Part shown: positions 9,072 to 17,505 of the stretch, piece by piece | Layout: each line of letters starts with the position of its first letter | Numbering within the stretch: the stretch's first letter is position 1 | Source of the DNA: Paenibacillus sp. 37 | GTDB taxonomy: Bacteria > Bacillota > Bacilli > Paenibacillales > Paenibacillaceae | Length of the DNA stretch: 64,000 nt | Assembly (NCBI RefSeq): GCF_008386395.1 | Contig: NZ_CP043761.1 | Location: forward strand, 6,448,001 to 6,512,000 | Reading direction: 5' to 3' | The notes under the pieces: generated by a model | The model's input: only the letters and a program-made list of their open reading frames with translations | Told to the model about the DNA's origin: nothing | Database searches by the model: none | Program-made: the position numbers and the translations under genes

Positions 9072-9670
9072 TTACGGATACGCTCGTACTCTTCCGGCGT
9101 GTTCATATTACTCATTTGCATTGCTACTTGATGAACGCCCACTCTCTCAAGCTCTTCCGTTTCGACATAGAGGCAACCGATCTCTTCAAGCCATCGCATA
9201 ACTCGAAGATGATCCTGGTTCAGACGCTGCTCCAGATCAGGGAGCACTCGTTTGTGATAAGCCCCTGCAAGAGGGTGGACATGTCCATCCACGCGTGGAA
9301 CGATAGCAGCATAAGAGTTATGTAATTCGACCAGTTTTTTTATTCCATTAAAGAAAGACGTTTGCAGGAGCGGCATATCGCAGGCGCATACCAGATTCCA
9401 TTCTCTATCGGAAGCTTCCAGCGCCGCGTGAAGACCGGCGAGTGGCCCCTTCCCCGGATAGTGATCCTGAACGCAGTCGTAGCCCATTGCACCGTAGGTT
9501 GTCACATTGGGTCCGGCAGCCACGATGATACGGGATACTGCGGGTCTCATGGCCTTCGTGACATGTTGCAGTACAAGGGAACCGTTTAGTTCCAGCATGG
9601 CCTTGTTGGTCCCCATGCGGCTGGATAAACCTCCTGCCAATATGATGCCTGTCCATTCCCTCGTGTTCAT
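9041..9670 (-). CDS. mobA: Molybdenum cofactor guanylyltransferase
   Basis: A 209-residue nucleotidyltransferase. The N-terminal signature IILAGGLSSRMGTNKAML is the NTP-binding loop of MobA/MobA-like proteins, and the later VCACDMPLLQ segment carries the metal-binding Asp. MobA attaches GMP to molybdopterin to give the bis-guanylate cofactor used by DMSO-reductase-family enzymes; one such enzyme is encoded about 31 kb away at 40648-42711. The start at 9670 is chosen because AAGGAGG stands directly upstream, while the longer reading frame to 9721 has no such signal. It is convergent with the AraC gene. MobA-like paralogues can use other substrates, but the loop sequence is typical of MobA. Confidence 0.85.
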   Translation of the reverse strand: MNTREWTGIILAGGLSSRMGTNKAMLELNGSLVLQHVTKAMRPAVSRIIVAAGPNVTTYGAMGYDCVQDHYPGKGPLAGLHAALEASDREWNLVCACDMPLLQTSFFNGIKKLVELHNSYAAIVPRVDGHVHPLAGAYHKRVLPDLEQRLNQDHLRVMRWLEEIGCLYVETEELERVGVHQVAMQMSNMNTPEEYERIRNQDSGLDSDL

Positions 9671-9796
9671 GTTGTTATCCTCCTTCAGATCACGATATGT
9701 GTTTGACTGCATCAATTTCAAAACGTTCGCTATGCATTGAATCCCCTTTCAACAAATGATACATTGAACAATATGCATTTGAAAGGAATGGCTTAA

Positions 9797-11026
9797 TTGG
9801 ACAGACCTGCACCTTCAAGAGGCAATCCCTCATTGTTTTCTCTGAAACTATATAACTTTTTCATATATGGAGCCATCTCGATCTTCGCCGGATTCTTGCA
9901 GCTTTACCTGCAAGAGATTGGCATGACCAAACTGGAGATTGGCAGTCTCATGGCGATTGGCCCCTTTGTATCCTTGTTTGCTAACCCGTTCTGGGGCTTC
10001 TGGAGCGATAAATCTCGCAACATTCGCATCATTCTGATGATTATGATGGGAGGCACATTTGTGCTCGCCCAGGGTGTATTCTATGCGCCCACTTATACAT
10101 GGATCTATGTAGCCATGATTTTCTTTTATTTTTTTCAAAGTCCATTATTTGCTCAAACCAATAGCCTGATTCTTGGATATATCGATGGTACAAACCAAAA
10201 ATTTGGGTCATTCCGGCTCTGGGGTTCACTCGGTTGGGCGCTGACTGCTGTCGCTGCCGGACCGCTCATTGACCGTTTTGGCATCGGCAGTGTATCCATT
10301 ATATTTGCATGCATGATTGCCACAGCCTTTGTATTATCCGTATTTCTACCCAGACAACCAATCGCTTCGGATACACCCGTGGTTACTTTTCGGCGGTTTG
10401 GCAAAGTCATGTTCAATCCGTATTTTATGGCATTTATCGGCCTGGGTGTACTCGTATCAGTGCCTAATGCGATGAACAGTACTTTTATGTCACTATATAT
10501 TGTAGAAATGGGTGGCGACAAACAAATGGTTGGCTGGGCCATCTTCACCTCATCCATTCTCGAAGTCGGCGTATTCCTGCTTCTCGACCGCTTGCTCAAA
10601 CGCAAAATGAGCATGCTCCTGGCATCTCTCATTCTGATCAGTGTGCTGTTTGCACTGCGCTGGCAGCTCATGGCACTGGCTAACAACCCGCTGGAGATTG
10701 TATTCATTCAGTTGATGCACTCCATTACGTTTGGTGGGTACTTCTATGTAGGTACGCAGCTGACCATGCTATTTATTCCAAGACCTTACCGTTCCTCCGG
10801 TCAAGCGGTCTACACGATGGCCTGGGGAGGTCTCTCCGGCGTGATTGCCGGTCTGTTCGGTGGCTGGTTGTTCCAGAGTTTCGGTGCGGAAATCATGTAT
10901 AGCATTGGTGTATTCTTCTCGCTCATTGGTGCTGTTGGATTTGGCATCATGTGGTTATCGAATCGACGTAACGGCTATCAGCCGGTTGTGTTGACGGAGA
11001 TGGGTAATATGGATGAGGACAGATAA
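9797..11026 (+). CDS. MFS transporter, PPP/LacY-like family
   Basis: A 409-residue major facilitator with about 12 membrane helices. The segment NPFWGFWSDKSRNIR between helices 2 and 3 is the MFS loop motif. The N-terminal layout (YNFFIYGAISIFAGFLQLYLQEIGMTK) resembles the 3-phenylpropionate/nucleoside-type MFS_1_like group. The start is a TTG at 9797 behind GAAAGGAA; the nearby ATG at 9788 leads straight to a stop. It diverges from mobA, is transcribed alone, and is followed by copy 2 of the dispersed element. The substrate is unknown. Confidence 0.87.
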   Translation: MDRPAPSRGNPSLFSLKLYNFFIYGAISIFAGFLQLYLQEIGMTKLEIGSLMAIGPFVSLFANPFWGFWSDKSRNIRIILMIMMGGTFVLAQGVFYAPTYTWIYVAMIFFYFFQSPLFAQTNSLILGYIDGTNQKFGSFRLWGSLGWALTAVAAGPLIDRFGIGSVSIIFACMIATAFVLSVFLPRQPIASDTPVVTFRRFGKVMFNPYFMAFIGLGVLVSVPNAMNSTFMSLYIVEMGGDKQMVGWAIFTSSILEVGVFLLLDRLLKRKMSMLLASLILISVLFALRWQLMALANNPLEIVFIQLMHSITFGGYFYVGTQLTMLFIPRPYRSSGQAVYTMAWGGLSGVIAGLFGGWLFQSFGAEIMYSIGVFFSLIGAVGFGIMWLSNRRNGYQPVVLTEMGNMDEDR

Positions 11027-11051
11027 TCTTTTGTTAGAAAGAATTGAAAGA

Positions 11052-11201
11052 TTCCCACTTAAGCACTACGATGACAGAAGAATCTTTCGATCGCTGTTAT
11101 CCCTGGATTTTTTGATTCCCTTTTCAAAGGGTAAAATCCAGGGATAAAGGCGAACGCTCCGCTTCTCCAGCTTTCTTCTGTCCTCTCCGTTATCGTGTAA
11201 A
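11052..11201 (+). repeat. Dispersed hairpin element, copy 2
   Basis: Second copy of the ~150-bp element. Its main stem is perfect over 15 bp: TTATCCCTGGATTTT against AAAATCCAGGGATAA. The CCCT/AGGG pair replaces CCCC/GGGG of copies 3 and 4, a compensatory change. The tip stem is TTCCCTTT/AAAGGG. The element is enclosed by a perfect 13-bp inverted repeat, ATAATCTTTTGTT at 11023-11035 and AACAAAAGATTAT at 11221-11233, the first arm overlapping the stop codon of the MFS gene. Confidence 0.87.
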
Positions 11202-11253
11202 TTAAACGTTCAAACATTCAAACAAAAGATTATGGATAGTAGTAGTAAAGAGA

Positions 11254-11471
11254 AAGGAGTCTAAGGTTTGTTGCACCTAACGAACCTTAGACTCCTTATT
11301 TGCAGCAATTTTACGTAATTCTAAAACTAAGGAACCTCGGCCACGTTATTTTGCATAAAAGATGTTAAAAACCCCAAAAGGACAAGCCAAATGAGGTAAT
11401 ACGGTGTCAATGATTCGTTACGTTGCTGGAACGCCCAAATACACTTCAATAACGTGTCTTCGGTTCGTTAG
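11254..11471. repeat. Intergenic region built from short alternating repeat units
   Basis: About 220 bp without a gene. It opens with a perfect 15-bp hairpin (AAGGAGTCTAAGGTT 11254-11268, AACCTTAGACTCCTT 11283-11297). A unit of about 27 nt, approximately CTAASGAACCnnnGnCACGTTATTTnGC, appears on the plus strand at 11277-11303 and 11327-11354 and in degenerate form on the minus strand at 11393-11420 and 11445-11471. This looks like a composite palindromic repeat, unlike the ~150-bp element just before it. Confidence 0.55.
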
Positions 11472-11569
11472 ATTCTTGTCTCATACGTACATCTATGGCC
11501 TCAGCTCATGCTCATGTGGAATTGTATTACTAAGTCTAAAATGAACCTGACTATATCCAGAAAAACAAA

Positions 11570-11607
11570 AGGGCATCCTTCGCCATGATCATGACGAAGG
11601 ATGCCCT
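11570..11607 (-). terminator. Intrinsic terminator of glnS
   Basis: AGGGCATCCTTCG and CGAAGGATGCCCT form a perfect 13-bp stem around a 12-nt loop. On the minus strand the stem is followed by TTTTGTTTTTC. It lies about 70 bp past the glnS stop. Confidence 0.88.
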
Positions 11608-11676
11608 CCCTTTAACTTATAACTTGGCTGCTTACCCGCACTCTGACGAACAGGCCATAAATTTTATCCAACCACA

Positions 11677-13392
11677 TTACACCTTCGGCAGTTGGAACGA
11701 GCTTTTCAGGGATACGACCCGGTTAAATACCGGACGTCCTGGCTCGGAATGTTTCGGATCTACACTGAAGTAACCGTGACGGAAGAATTGGAATTTATCC
11801 TGAGCGTTCGCTTCCTTCATCTCTTGCTCCACAAACCCGTTAACAATCTCAAGGGAGTTCGGGTTCAGTTGATCCAGGAACGTTTTCTCCGGTTGCTCTT
11901 CCACAACCTCAGTTTCAGCCCCAGCTACTGCCACTTCCACCTCTGCCTCCGGTGCTTCATCCAGGATCAACGGCTCATATAGACGGAATTCAGCAGGTAC
12001 CGCTTGAGTCGCTTCTACCCAGTGGATTGTTCCTTTGACTTTACGACCAGTGAAGCCACTGCCGCTCTTTGTCTCCACATCATAGGTACAATGAATCTCA
12101 GTCACATTGCCTTCTGCATCTTTGATCACATCGTTACATTTGATGAAGTATGCATGTTTCAGACGAACTTCGTTGCCAGGGAACAAACGGAAATATTTGT
12201 TCGGCGGATTTTCCATGAAATCGTCTTGTTCAATATAAATCTCACGGGAGAACGGAATTTGGCGATTACCCATCTCTGGGTTCTCCACATTGTTCTCTGC
12301 TTCAAGCCATTCCACTTGCCCTTCAGGGTAGTTGGTAATAACCACTTTGAGCGGGTGCAGGACAGCCATCGTGCGTGGAGCTTTCAGTTTCAGGTCTTCA
12401 CGGACAAAATGCTCCAGCGTTTGCAGGTCGATAACTCCATAGTTTTTGGAAATGCCTGTCTCATATACAAAATCACGAATAGCTTCCGGTGTATAACCCC
12501 GGCGGCGCAGACCCGAAATTGTTGGCATACGTGGATCATCCCATCCATCCACATGTCCTTCATCCACGAGCAGTTTCAGCTTCCGCTTGCTTGTTACCAT
12601 CTGGGACAGATTCAGGCGACCAAATTCATATTGATGCGGTTTGTTCTCCATCTCACACTCGGCAATAACCCAATCGTAGAATGGACGTTGATCCTCAAAC
12701 TCCAGGGAACAGAGAGAGTGCGTCACACCTTCAATTGCATCTTCGAGCGGGTGAGCAAAGGCGTACATTGGATAGATACACCATTTGTCACCCGTGTTAT
12801 GATGGTGTGCATGTGAAATCCGGTAAATAACCGGATCGCGCAGATTGATGTTCGGTGCAGACATATCAATCTTGGCACGCAGCACTTTCTCTCCGTTCTT
12901 GAATTCGCCTGCACGCATACGTGTGAACAGGTCGAGATTCTCTTCCACCGAACGATCACGGTACGGGCTGTTCTTACCCGGCTCCGTCAGCGTTCCGCGC
13001 ATTTCACGGATTTCGTCGGCGCTTTGGTCGTCGATGTAGGCTTTACCTTTTTTAATCAACAAGACAGCACGGTTGTACATCTCATCAAAATAATCCGAGG
13101 CAAAACGTTTCTCGTTCCACTCGTATCCGAGCCATTTCACGTCTTCCTGAATCGATTGAACGTACTCCACATCTTCCTTGACCGGATTCGTGTCATCAAA
13201 GCGCAGGTTCGTTTTACCGCCAAATTCGCCGCCCAGCGTAAAGTTAATCCAGATCGCCTTGGCATGGCCGATATGCAGATAACCGTTCGGTTCCGGAGGA
13301 AAACGGGTAATAACTTCCTGGACTTTCCCAGACCGGAGATCTTCGGTAATAATATTTTTGATAAAGTTAGGTGGGGTTGTACGATTGTCCAC
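11677..13392 (-). CDS. glnS: Glutaminyl-tRNA synthetase
   Basis: A class I aminoacyl-tRNA synthetase of about 571 residues that charges tRNA-Gln with glutamine. The HIGH motif is in [16 protein letters not shown] and the KMSKS equivalent is VTSKRKL, followed by a C-terminal two-beta-barrel anticodon-binding region. A segment of about 30 residues rich in Val, Glu and Ala (around residues 485-515) interrupts the last domain and looks like a flexible insertion. The start is taken as GTG at 13392 behind GAAAGGTTTGATACCT; an ATG at 13410 gives a slightly longer form with a poorer ribosome binding site. No T-box was recognised upstream. Many Firmicutes lack glnS and use GatCAB, so its presence suggests transfer or retention in this lineage (general knowledge). 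Confidence 0.95.
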   Translation of the reverse strand: MDNRTTPPNFIKNIITEDLRSGKVQEVITRFPPEPNGYLHIGHAKAIWINFTLGGEFGGKTNLRFDDTNPVKEDVEYVQSIQEDVKWLGYEWNEKRFASDYFDEMYNRAVLLIKKGKAYIDDQSADEIREMRGTLTEPGKNSPYRDRSVEENLDLFTRMRAGEFKNGEKVLRAKIDMSAPNINLRDPVIYRISHAHHHNTGDKWCIYPMYAFAHPLEDAIEGVTHSLCSLEFEDQRPFYDWVIAECEMENKPHQYEFGRLNLSQMVTSKRKLKLLVDEGHVDGWDDPRMPTISGLRRRGYTPEAIRDFVYETGISKNYGVIDLQTLEHFVREDLKLKAPRTMAVLHPLKVVITNYPEGQVEWLEAENNVENPEMGNRQIPFSREIYIEQDDFMENPPNKYFRLFPGNEVRLKHAYFIKCNDVIKDAEGNVTEIHCTYDVETKSGSGFTGRKVKGTIHWVEATQAVPAEFRLYEPLILDEAPEAEVEVAVAGAETEVVEEQPEKTFLDQLNPNSLEIVNGFVEQEMKEANAQDKFQFFRHGYFSVDPKHSEPGRPVFNRVVSLKSSFQLPKV

Positions 13393-13607
13393 AGGTATCA
13401 AACCTTTCATGAATGGATTGGAGCCTTCGGGAATTGCTGCAATTCCGGCTATAATTCCTTAATAACGAAGTCATTTCCTGAAAAAATCTATTTTCTTGGA
13501 AAGTTTCGTACGCGTTTCATTTAAATATACCTTTAACGGGGGAGGAGTTCAATAAAGAACGGCACCAAAGTCAGGATCAACCGTGCATAAATAGGCCCTA
13601 AACCATT

Positions 13608-13636
13608 TTGACGGGTTCGCTCGAATCATGTAGCAT
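13608..13636 (+). promoter_or_regulatory. Candidate sigma-A promoter for the DUF2164 gene
   Basis: TTGACG, a 17-nt spacer and TAGCAT. The -35 box matches 5 of 6 and the -10 box 4 of 6 consensus positions. It lies about 40 bp upstream of the gene's start region. Confidence 0.45.
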
Positions 13637-13675
13637 GATAGTAAAACCAAATTAAAGGGAGGGTTTCCCATTCCA

Positions 13676-13933
13676 TTGAACTCGCTTAAACTGACCAAAG
13701 AACAGCAGGATGAAGCCATTCGCACCATTCAGTCGTATTTCGAAGAGGAACGTGGCGAAGAACTTGGCGATCTGGCCGCTTGGGGTGTCCTCGACCTGTT
13801 CATGACACAGCTCGCTCCCTACATATATAATCAGGCACTCCGTGACGCACGCACAACGGTCAATCAACGCATGGCCTCAATGGAAGAAGACCTGTTTGCA
13901 CTGGAGCAAAAGTTACCCAAGACTTCCCGTTAA
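13676..13933 (+). CDS. DUF2164 family protein
   Basis: A small acidic protein of 85 residues that matches my memory of the DUF2164 family: KLTKEQQDEAIRTIQSYF, then EERGEELGDLAAWGVLDLF and a final NQALRDARTTVNQRM helix. It is predicted to be all-helical and cytoplasmic; function unknown. Start choice is uncertain. The TTG at 13676 is 12 nt past AAAGGGAGGG, somewhat far, while an in-frame ATT at 13670 is ideally spaced (6 nt) but is a rare start codon. A GNAT acetyltransferase follows 48 bp downstream on the same strand and is probably cotranscribed. Confidence 0.8.
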   Translation: MNSLKLTKEQQDEAIRTIQSYFEEERGEELGDLAAWGVLDLFMTQLAPYIYNQALRDARTTVNQRMASMEEDLFALEQKLPKTSR

Positions 13934-13981
13934 TCCACTACAAAATAAACCCATACTATACAAAGAAAGAAGGTTGCATTC

Positions 13982-14530
13982 ATGTTTACCTATTCATTGG
14001 ATGAATATACCGAACTCCGGCCACTCGCCATGGAACATACCAAACCGCTGTTCGAACTGACGGATCGTTCGCGGGATCAACTGAGACATTGGTTGCCGTG
14101 GGTGGATCATGTGACAGAAGTGGAACACACCTCGAACTTTATTACCAACGCGTTAAAACAAGGTGCCGAAAATGGCGGATTCACCGCCGGAGTATGGTCA
14201 AAAGGGGATCTAGCCGGCGTTATTGGATTCCACGAGATTAACTGGACCAACCGCTCGGTAAGCATCGGATACTGGCTTGGCAAAGGTTTTGAGGGTCAGG
14301 GCTTGATGACAAGCGCTTGTCGCGTTCTGGTTGATTATGCTCTGGTGACCCTGGATCTGAATCGCGTCGAGATTCGCTCGGCAACAAACAACAAACGGAG
14401 TCGCGCTATCCCTGAAAGACTTGGATTTGTTCTCGAGGGTGTAATTCGTCAGGCAGAGAAACTGCCTAAAGGTTACGTGAACCATGCGGTGTACGGCATG
14501 CTTCAGCATGAATGGGAACTCTTGCGCTAA
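13982..14530 (+). CDS. GNAT acetyltransferase, RimJ/RimL type
   Basis: A 182-residue acetyl-CoA-dependent N-acetyltransferase of the ribosomal-protein Ser/Ala group (RimL/YdaF-like). The segment SIGYWLGKGFEGQGLMTSA holds the acetyl-CoA pyrophosphate loop (here K-G-F-E-G-Q-G), and NNKRSRAIPERLGFVLEG is the typical C-terminal acceptor region. The usual Asn in the N-x-x-S pattern is kept. Ribosome binding site GAAGG precedes the ATG. Likely substrate is an N-terminal or small-molecule amine; the family does not allow closer assignment. Confidence 0.88.
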   Translation: MFTYSLDEYTELRPLAMEHTKPLFELTDRSRDQLRHWLPWVDHVTEVEHTSNFITNALKQGAENGGFTAGVWSKGDLAGVIGFHEINWTNRSVSIGYWLGKGFEGQGLMTSACRVLVDYALVTLDLNRVEIRSATNNKRSRAIPERLGFVLEGVIRQAEKLPKGYVNHAVYGMLQHEWELLR

Positions 14531-14576
14531 TTCGCCTACATAATGAATCGGAGTGATCTCTCCCAACATATCGGAA

Positions 14577-14631
14577 TACAATAAATACCCTCTATCTCCA
14601 CGGAATGTGGTGACAGAGGGTATTTTATTGT
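14577..14631. terminator. Bidirectional terminator between convergent genes
   Basis: AATACCCTCT and AGAGGGTATT form the core stem around 14605. With the flanking ACAATAA/TTTATTGT the stem extends to about 16 bp with one bulge. A/T runs flank both sides, so it can end both the acetyltransferase (plus) and SDR (minus) transcripts. Confidence 0.85.
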
Positions 14632-14642
14632 ATTCATGACTT

Positions 14643-15431
14643 TTATAGGGCTCGGACCATGCCACCATCCACGATCAATGAGGTTCCGGTAATATACGTA
14701 TTGGCCCCGGATAACAGGAAGACCACCGCTTTGGCAAACTCCTCCGGTTGACCGTAACGTCCTAGTGGAATCTCTTTACGGAATTGGTCAGATACCTCTT
14801 CCTCACTAATTCCGTTCTGCTCTGCCCGTGCTGCATCCAGCTCACGAATGCGGTCTGTTGCAATACGCCCCGGCGCTACCGTGTTGATCAAAATTCCGTA
14901 TGGAGCCAGCTCTTGAGACAAGGTCTTCGCCAATCCAAACACGCCGGTACGGAACGTATTGGACAACACCAGACCCGGAATGGGCTGCTTCACCGAAGTT
15001 GAAGCGATATTGACAATGTGTCCTCCGCGTTCTTTCATATAAGGAAGTGCACCACGAATCAGCCTTACATAGCTGAGCACATTTAATTCAAATGCCCGTT
15101 CCCAATCTTCATCCGTCAGTGACTCAAATGAACCCGATGGCGGACCTCCCGAATTGTTCACCAGAATATCAATCTGCCCGAACAACTCCGCTGTCTTGCC
15201 AATCAGAGCCTCAATATCTTCCTTGCGTGTCACATCGGTTGCACAATATTCCACACGTCCCCCACCACCTAGCGCCAGAAGCTCCTGCTTCACTGCTGCG
15301 AGCTTTTCTTCACTCCGGCTGGCAAGCATGACGTCAGCACCTTCTGCTGCCAATTGAGCGGCTACCGCTTTGCCCAGTCCGCGACTGGAAGCCAGCACCA
15401 GTGCTTTTTTTCCTTGAAGTCCCATGTCCAT
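14643..15431 (-). CDS. Atypical short-chain dehydrogenase/reductase
   Basis: A 262-residue SDR with a Rossmann fold. The cofactor loop is LVLASSRGLGKAVA (T/S-x-x-x-G-L-G), with the structural NNSGG motif (usually NNAG) near residue 93 and the catalytic-region Ser in IVNIASTS. The usual Y-x-x-x-K catalytic pair is absent: the corresponding segment reads LSNTFRTGVFGL. This is the state of the 'BKR-like' atypical SDR subgroup, whose members are often annotated as 3-oxoacyl-ACP reductases without proof. The C-terminus ITGTSLIVDGGMVRAL is typical. It is followed at its start side by a GNAT gene 26 bp upstream, probably the same transcript. Confidence 0.88.
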   Translation of the reverse strand: MDMGLQGKKALVLASSRGLGKAVAAQLAAEGADVMLASRSEEKLAAVKQELLALGGGGRVEYCATDVTRKEDIEALIGKTAELFGQIDILVNNSGGPPSGSFESLTDEDWERAFELNVLSYVRLIRGALPYMKERGGHIVNIASTSVKQPIPGLVLSNTFRTGVFGLAKTLSQELAPYGILINTVAPGRIATDRIRELDAARAEQNGISEEEVSDQFRKEIPLGRYGQPEEFAKAVVFLLSGANTYITGTSLIVDGGMVRAL

Positions 15432-15457
15432 CGTTGTTCCTCCTCCTCAGCTAGTTT

Positions 15458-15958
15458 CTATTTGGTCTGGATAAAATAACCCATAAAAATATCGTCCACA
15501 TACTTGTCTCCGATATAAAACTCGGACACCAGCCTGCCTTCCGTCACAAATCCACACTGGGTATAAAACGTGATGGCTCCCGGATTGCTGGAAAGTACGC
15601 GCAGCCTGAGCTTGCGAACTCCTTGTTGGGCCGCATGCTGCTTGATGGCATCCATCAAAGCAGTAGCAATGCCACAACGTCGATCATGAGGATGAACCGC
15701 AATATGAATCTCGTAGACATGACGGTTGACCGGCATACCTGTGGCTGGCTGAAAGCCCACATAACCACATACCCGCTCTCCCTGCACTGCAATCAATTGA
15801 CTGCCTGGCGGGCAATGCTGCAGATAGTGCTGTCTGGAACGCCAATGCATCGGTGCAGGAGAGGTGTATTTGTCCCATACCAGGGCATCCAACTCCATTA
15901 GCTGGGCTGCATCTTTAATCTCGGATGGACGAATCGTAAATGTATGGCTGGTAAGCAT
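15458..15958 (-). CDS. GNAT family acetyltransferase
   Basis: A 166-residue single-domain GNAT protein. The acetyl-CoA loop is in the segment VHPHDRRCGIATALMDAI (R-x-x-G-I/A pattern: R-R-C-G-I-A), and the later segment LSSNPGAITFYTQCGFVTEG is motif B. The N-terminus is a FTIRPSEIKDAAQLMELD type. It resembles PhnO/YhbS-like small-molecule or protein N-acetyltransferases; substrate unknown. It precedes the SDR gene by 26 bp, so the two are probably cotranscribed. Confidence 0.87.
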   Translation of the reverse strand: MLTSHTFTIRPSEIKDAAQLMELDALVWDKYTSPAPMHWRSRQHYLQHCPPGSQLIAVQGERVCGYVGFQPATGMPVNRHVYEIHIAVHPHDRRCGIATALMDAIKQHAAQQGVRKLRLRVLSSNPGAITFYTQCGFVTEGRLVSEFYIGDKYVDDIFMGYFIQTK

Positions 15959-16174
15959 AATGATTCAACCTTTCGTGCTATAGTCGACAACGCTGTGCAT
16001 TACAACGTCGGGAAAGTTAAGAAATTTGAGAAACTTAGAAATACATTGTTCGTTTGCTTCACTGTTTACATATATTCGCTCTATATATTGTAGCATAGCC
16101 TCAGCTTTGACTAAAATTCCACTCGATGATGAACGAAATTCGATCTTTACCATTCAAAAAAATGAAATAAACAC

Positions 16175-16205
16175 TTAACCTTGCCGTAACGTCATAGTTT
16201 ATACT
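16175..16205 (+). promoter_or_regulatory. MerR-type promoter with operator in a 19-bp spacer
   Basis: TTAACC (16175-16180), a 19-bp spacer and TATACT (16200-16205). Over-long 19-bp spacers are diagnostic of promoters activated by MerR proteins through DNA distortion. The dyad AAC..TG.CGT.ACG.CA..GTT (16177-16199) fills the spacer. It lies directly upstream of the MerR-methyltransferase gene, implying autoregulation. Confidence 0.75.
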
Positions 16206-16226
16206 GATTCGATAAGGAGGGGATGC

Positions 16227-17426
16227 ATGATGAATATCAAAGAGGCAGCAAGCAGGCTTGGTATATCGGCGAGAGCCATTCGTTTTTATGAAGAAAAAGG
16301 ATTAATTCTACCTGCCAAACAGTCCAGTAACGGTTATCGCACATACACTGAGAATGATATCTGGCGGCTTCAGACCATTGCTGCGCTGCGTGAGATTGGC
16401 ATGTCGCTACAGGATATTACACATGCGCTCGGAGAGATTGATCAAGGAAACCAGCAGCGGCTGGAAGAATATCTGGAACTGCAACAGGCCGTCATGTATG
16501 CCCAGTGGATTGAGCTCAAACGTATGATGGATACAACCCAGCGCATGATTGACCTGAATCGTCAGGACGGACCGCTGGATGTCAGCCATCTGCACGATCT
16601 CGCGGACAGTGCGCGGCGTCTGCGTGAAGCCCGGCAGAACTGGCATGATCGGTGGAATTATGATACCCAGGCAGCCATCCACGATCAGCGAGTGCAGGCA
16701 GAAGGCAGAGTCACTACTGAACACCCCAATTCAGAGGACAGGCATCATTCGGCCAACGCCTCGCCTATAAGCGATGAGAATGAAGTTGCACATCCACATC
16801 AGGATACAGATCATTCCACGCCGAGCGATTCCAATGATACGGTACAGTCTTCCTTTTATCTGTATCACAACTATGACGAAGCGCTCGAACAGACAGCTCA
16901 TTGGATCTCTCCCGCCCTTGGTGAGAAAGGACTCGATATTGGTACAGGCACAGGTAATTTGGCTGGGAAACTGCTACAGCACGGCGCAGACATGACTGCA
17001 ATCGACCAATCCCGGGAGATGCTACGCAGATGTCGTATCAAATATCCCGAGATGCATGTGAAACTTGGTAATTTCCTGGCGCTGCCTTTTGCCGATCAGT
17101 CCTTCGACTTTGTCGTGTCCAGCTTTGCTTTCCATCATCTGAGTCCAGATCAGCAACTACTGGCCTTACAGGAGATGCAGCGGGTATTAACCTCGCGCGG
17201 ACGTATCGGTCTAACGGATCTAATGTTTGTTAATGCGACTCATCGTGAAAACTATATTCGCCAGGCTGAAACGACAGGACACGAGGAACAGCTGCGTGCC
17301 TTGCGCGAGCGTCACTTCCCTCTGCTGGATGAGCTATGCCGCTGGCTGGAGCAGCAGGGCTACGTCACAAAACATGTGCGACATAATGAGCTGCTGCATA
17401 CGTTGCTGGCTGTTCCCCTGCGGTGA
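16227..17426 (+). CDS. MerR regulator fused to a class I methyltransferase
   Basis: A 399-residue two-domain protein. Residues 1-70 are a MerR winged helix (MNIKEAASRLGISARAIRFY, then the wing SSNGYRTYT), followed by a dimerisation helix to about residue 115. A linker of about 90 residues rich in His, Asp, Ser and Glu follows. From about residue 215 there is a SAM-dependent methyltransferase: motif I GLDIGTGTGNLAGKL, motif II AIDQSREML, and the post-motif FDFVVSSFAFHHLSPDQQ. The usual small-molecule sensor of MerR proteins is therefore replaced by an enzyme domain. The start at 16227 (or 16230) follows AAGGAGGG, and a MerR-type promoter lies upstream. Its enzyme substrate is unknown. Confidence 0.92.
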   Translation: MMNIKEAASRLGISARAIRFYEEKGLILPAKQSSNGYRTYTENDIWRLQTIAALREIGMSLQDITHALGEIDQGNQQRLEEYLELQQAVMYAQWIELKRMMDTTQRMIDLNRQDGPLDVSHLHDLADSARRLREARQNWHDRWNYDTQAAIHDQRVQAEGRVTTEHPNSEDRHHSANASPISDENEVAHPHQDTDHSTPSDSNDTVQSSFYLYHNYDEALEQTAHWISPALGEKGLDIGTGTGNLAGKLLQHGADMTAIDQSREMLRRCRIKYPEMHVKLGNFLALPFADQSFDFVVSSFAFHHLSPDQQLLALQEMQRVLTSRGRIGLTDLMFVNATHRENYIRQAETTGHEEQLRALRERHFPLLDELCRWLEQQGYVTKHVRHNELLHTLLAVPLR

Positions 17427-17448
17427 GCAACCATGAGCATATGCCAAA

Positions 17449-17484
17449 AAGGCCATCCCGCCTTGAGTAAAGGAGGATGACCTT
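17449..17484 (-). terminator. Intrinsic terminator of the GH94 gene
   Basis: On the minus strand AAGGTCATCC pairs with GGGATGGCCTT, followed by a run of T residues (TTTTT). It lies just past the GH94 stop, in the short gap from the convergent MerR gene. Confidence 0.65.
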
Positions 17485-17505
17485 GGTGTACATCATGCTA
17501 CGAAA

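Noticed and set aside
12004..12816. 270-codon open frame on the plus strand
   Set aside because: Antisense to glnS; no ribosome binding site or family match.
13393..13675. T-box riboswitch before glnS
   Set aside because: No AGGGTGGTACCGCG-type T-box sequence or terminator was seen in the leader.
15965..16153. 62-codon minus-strand frame upstream of the MerR gene
   Set aside because: No ribosome binding site or recognisable domain; the divergent region is better explained as promoter DNA.
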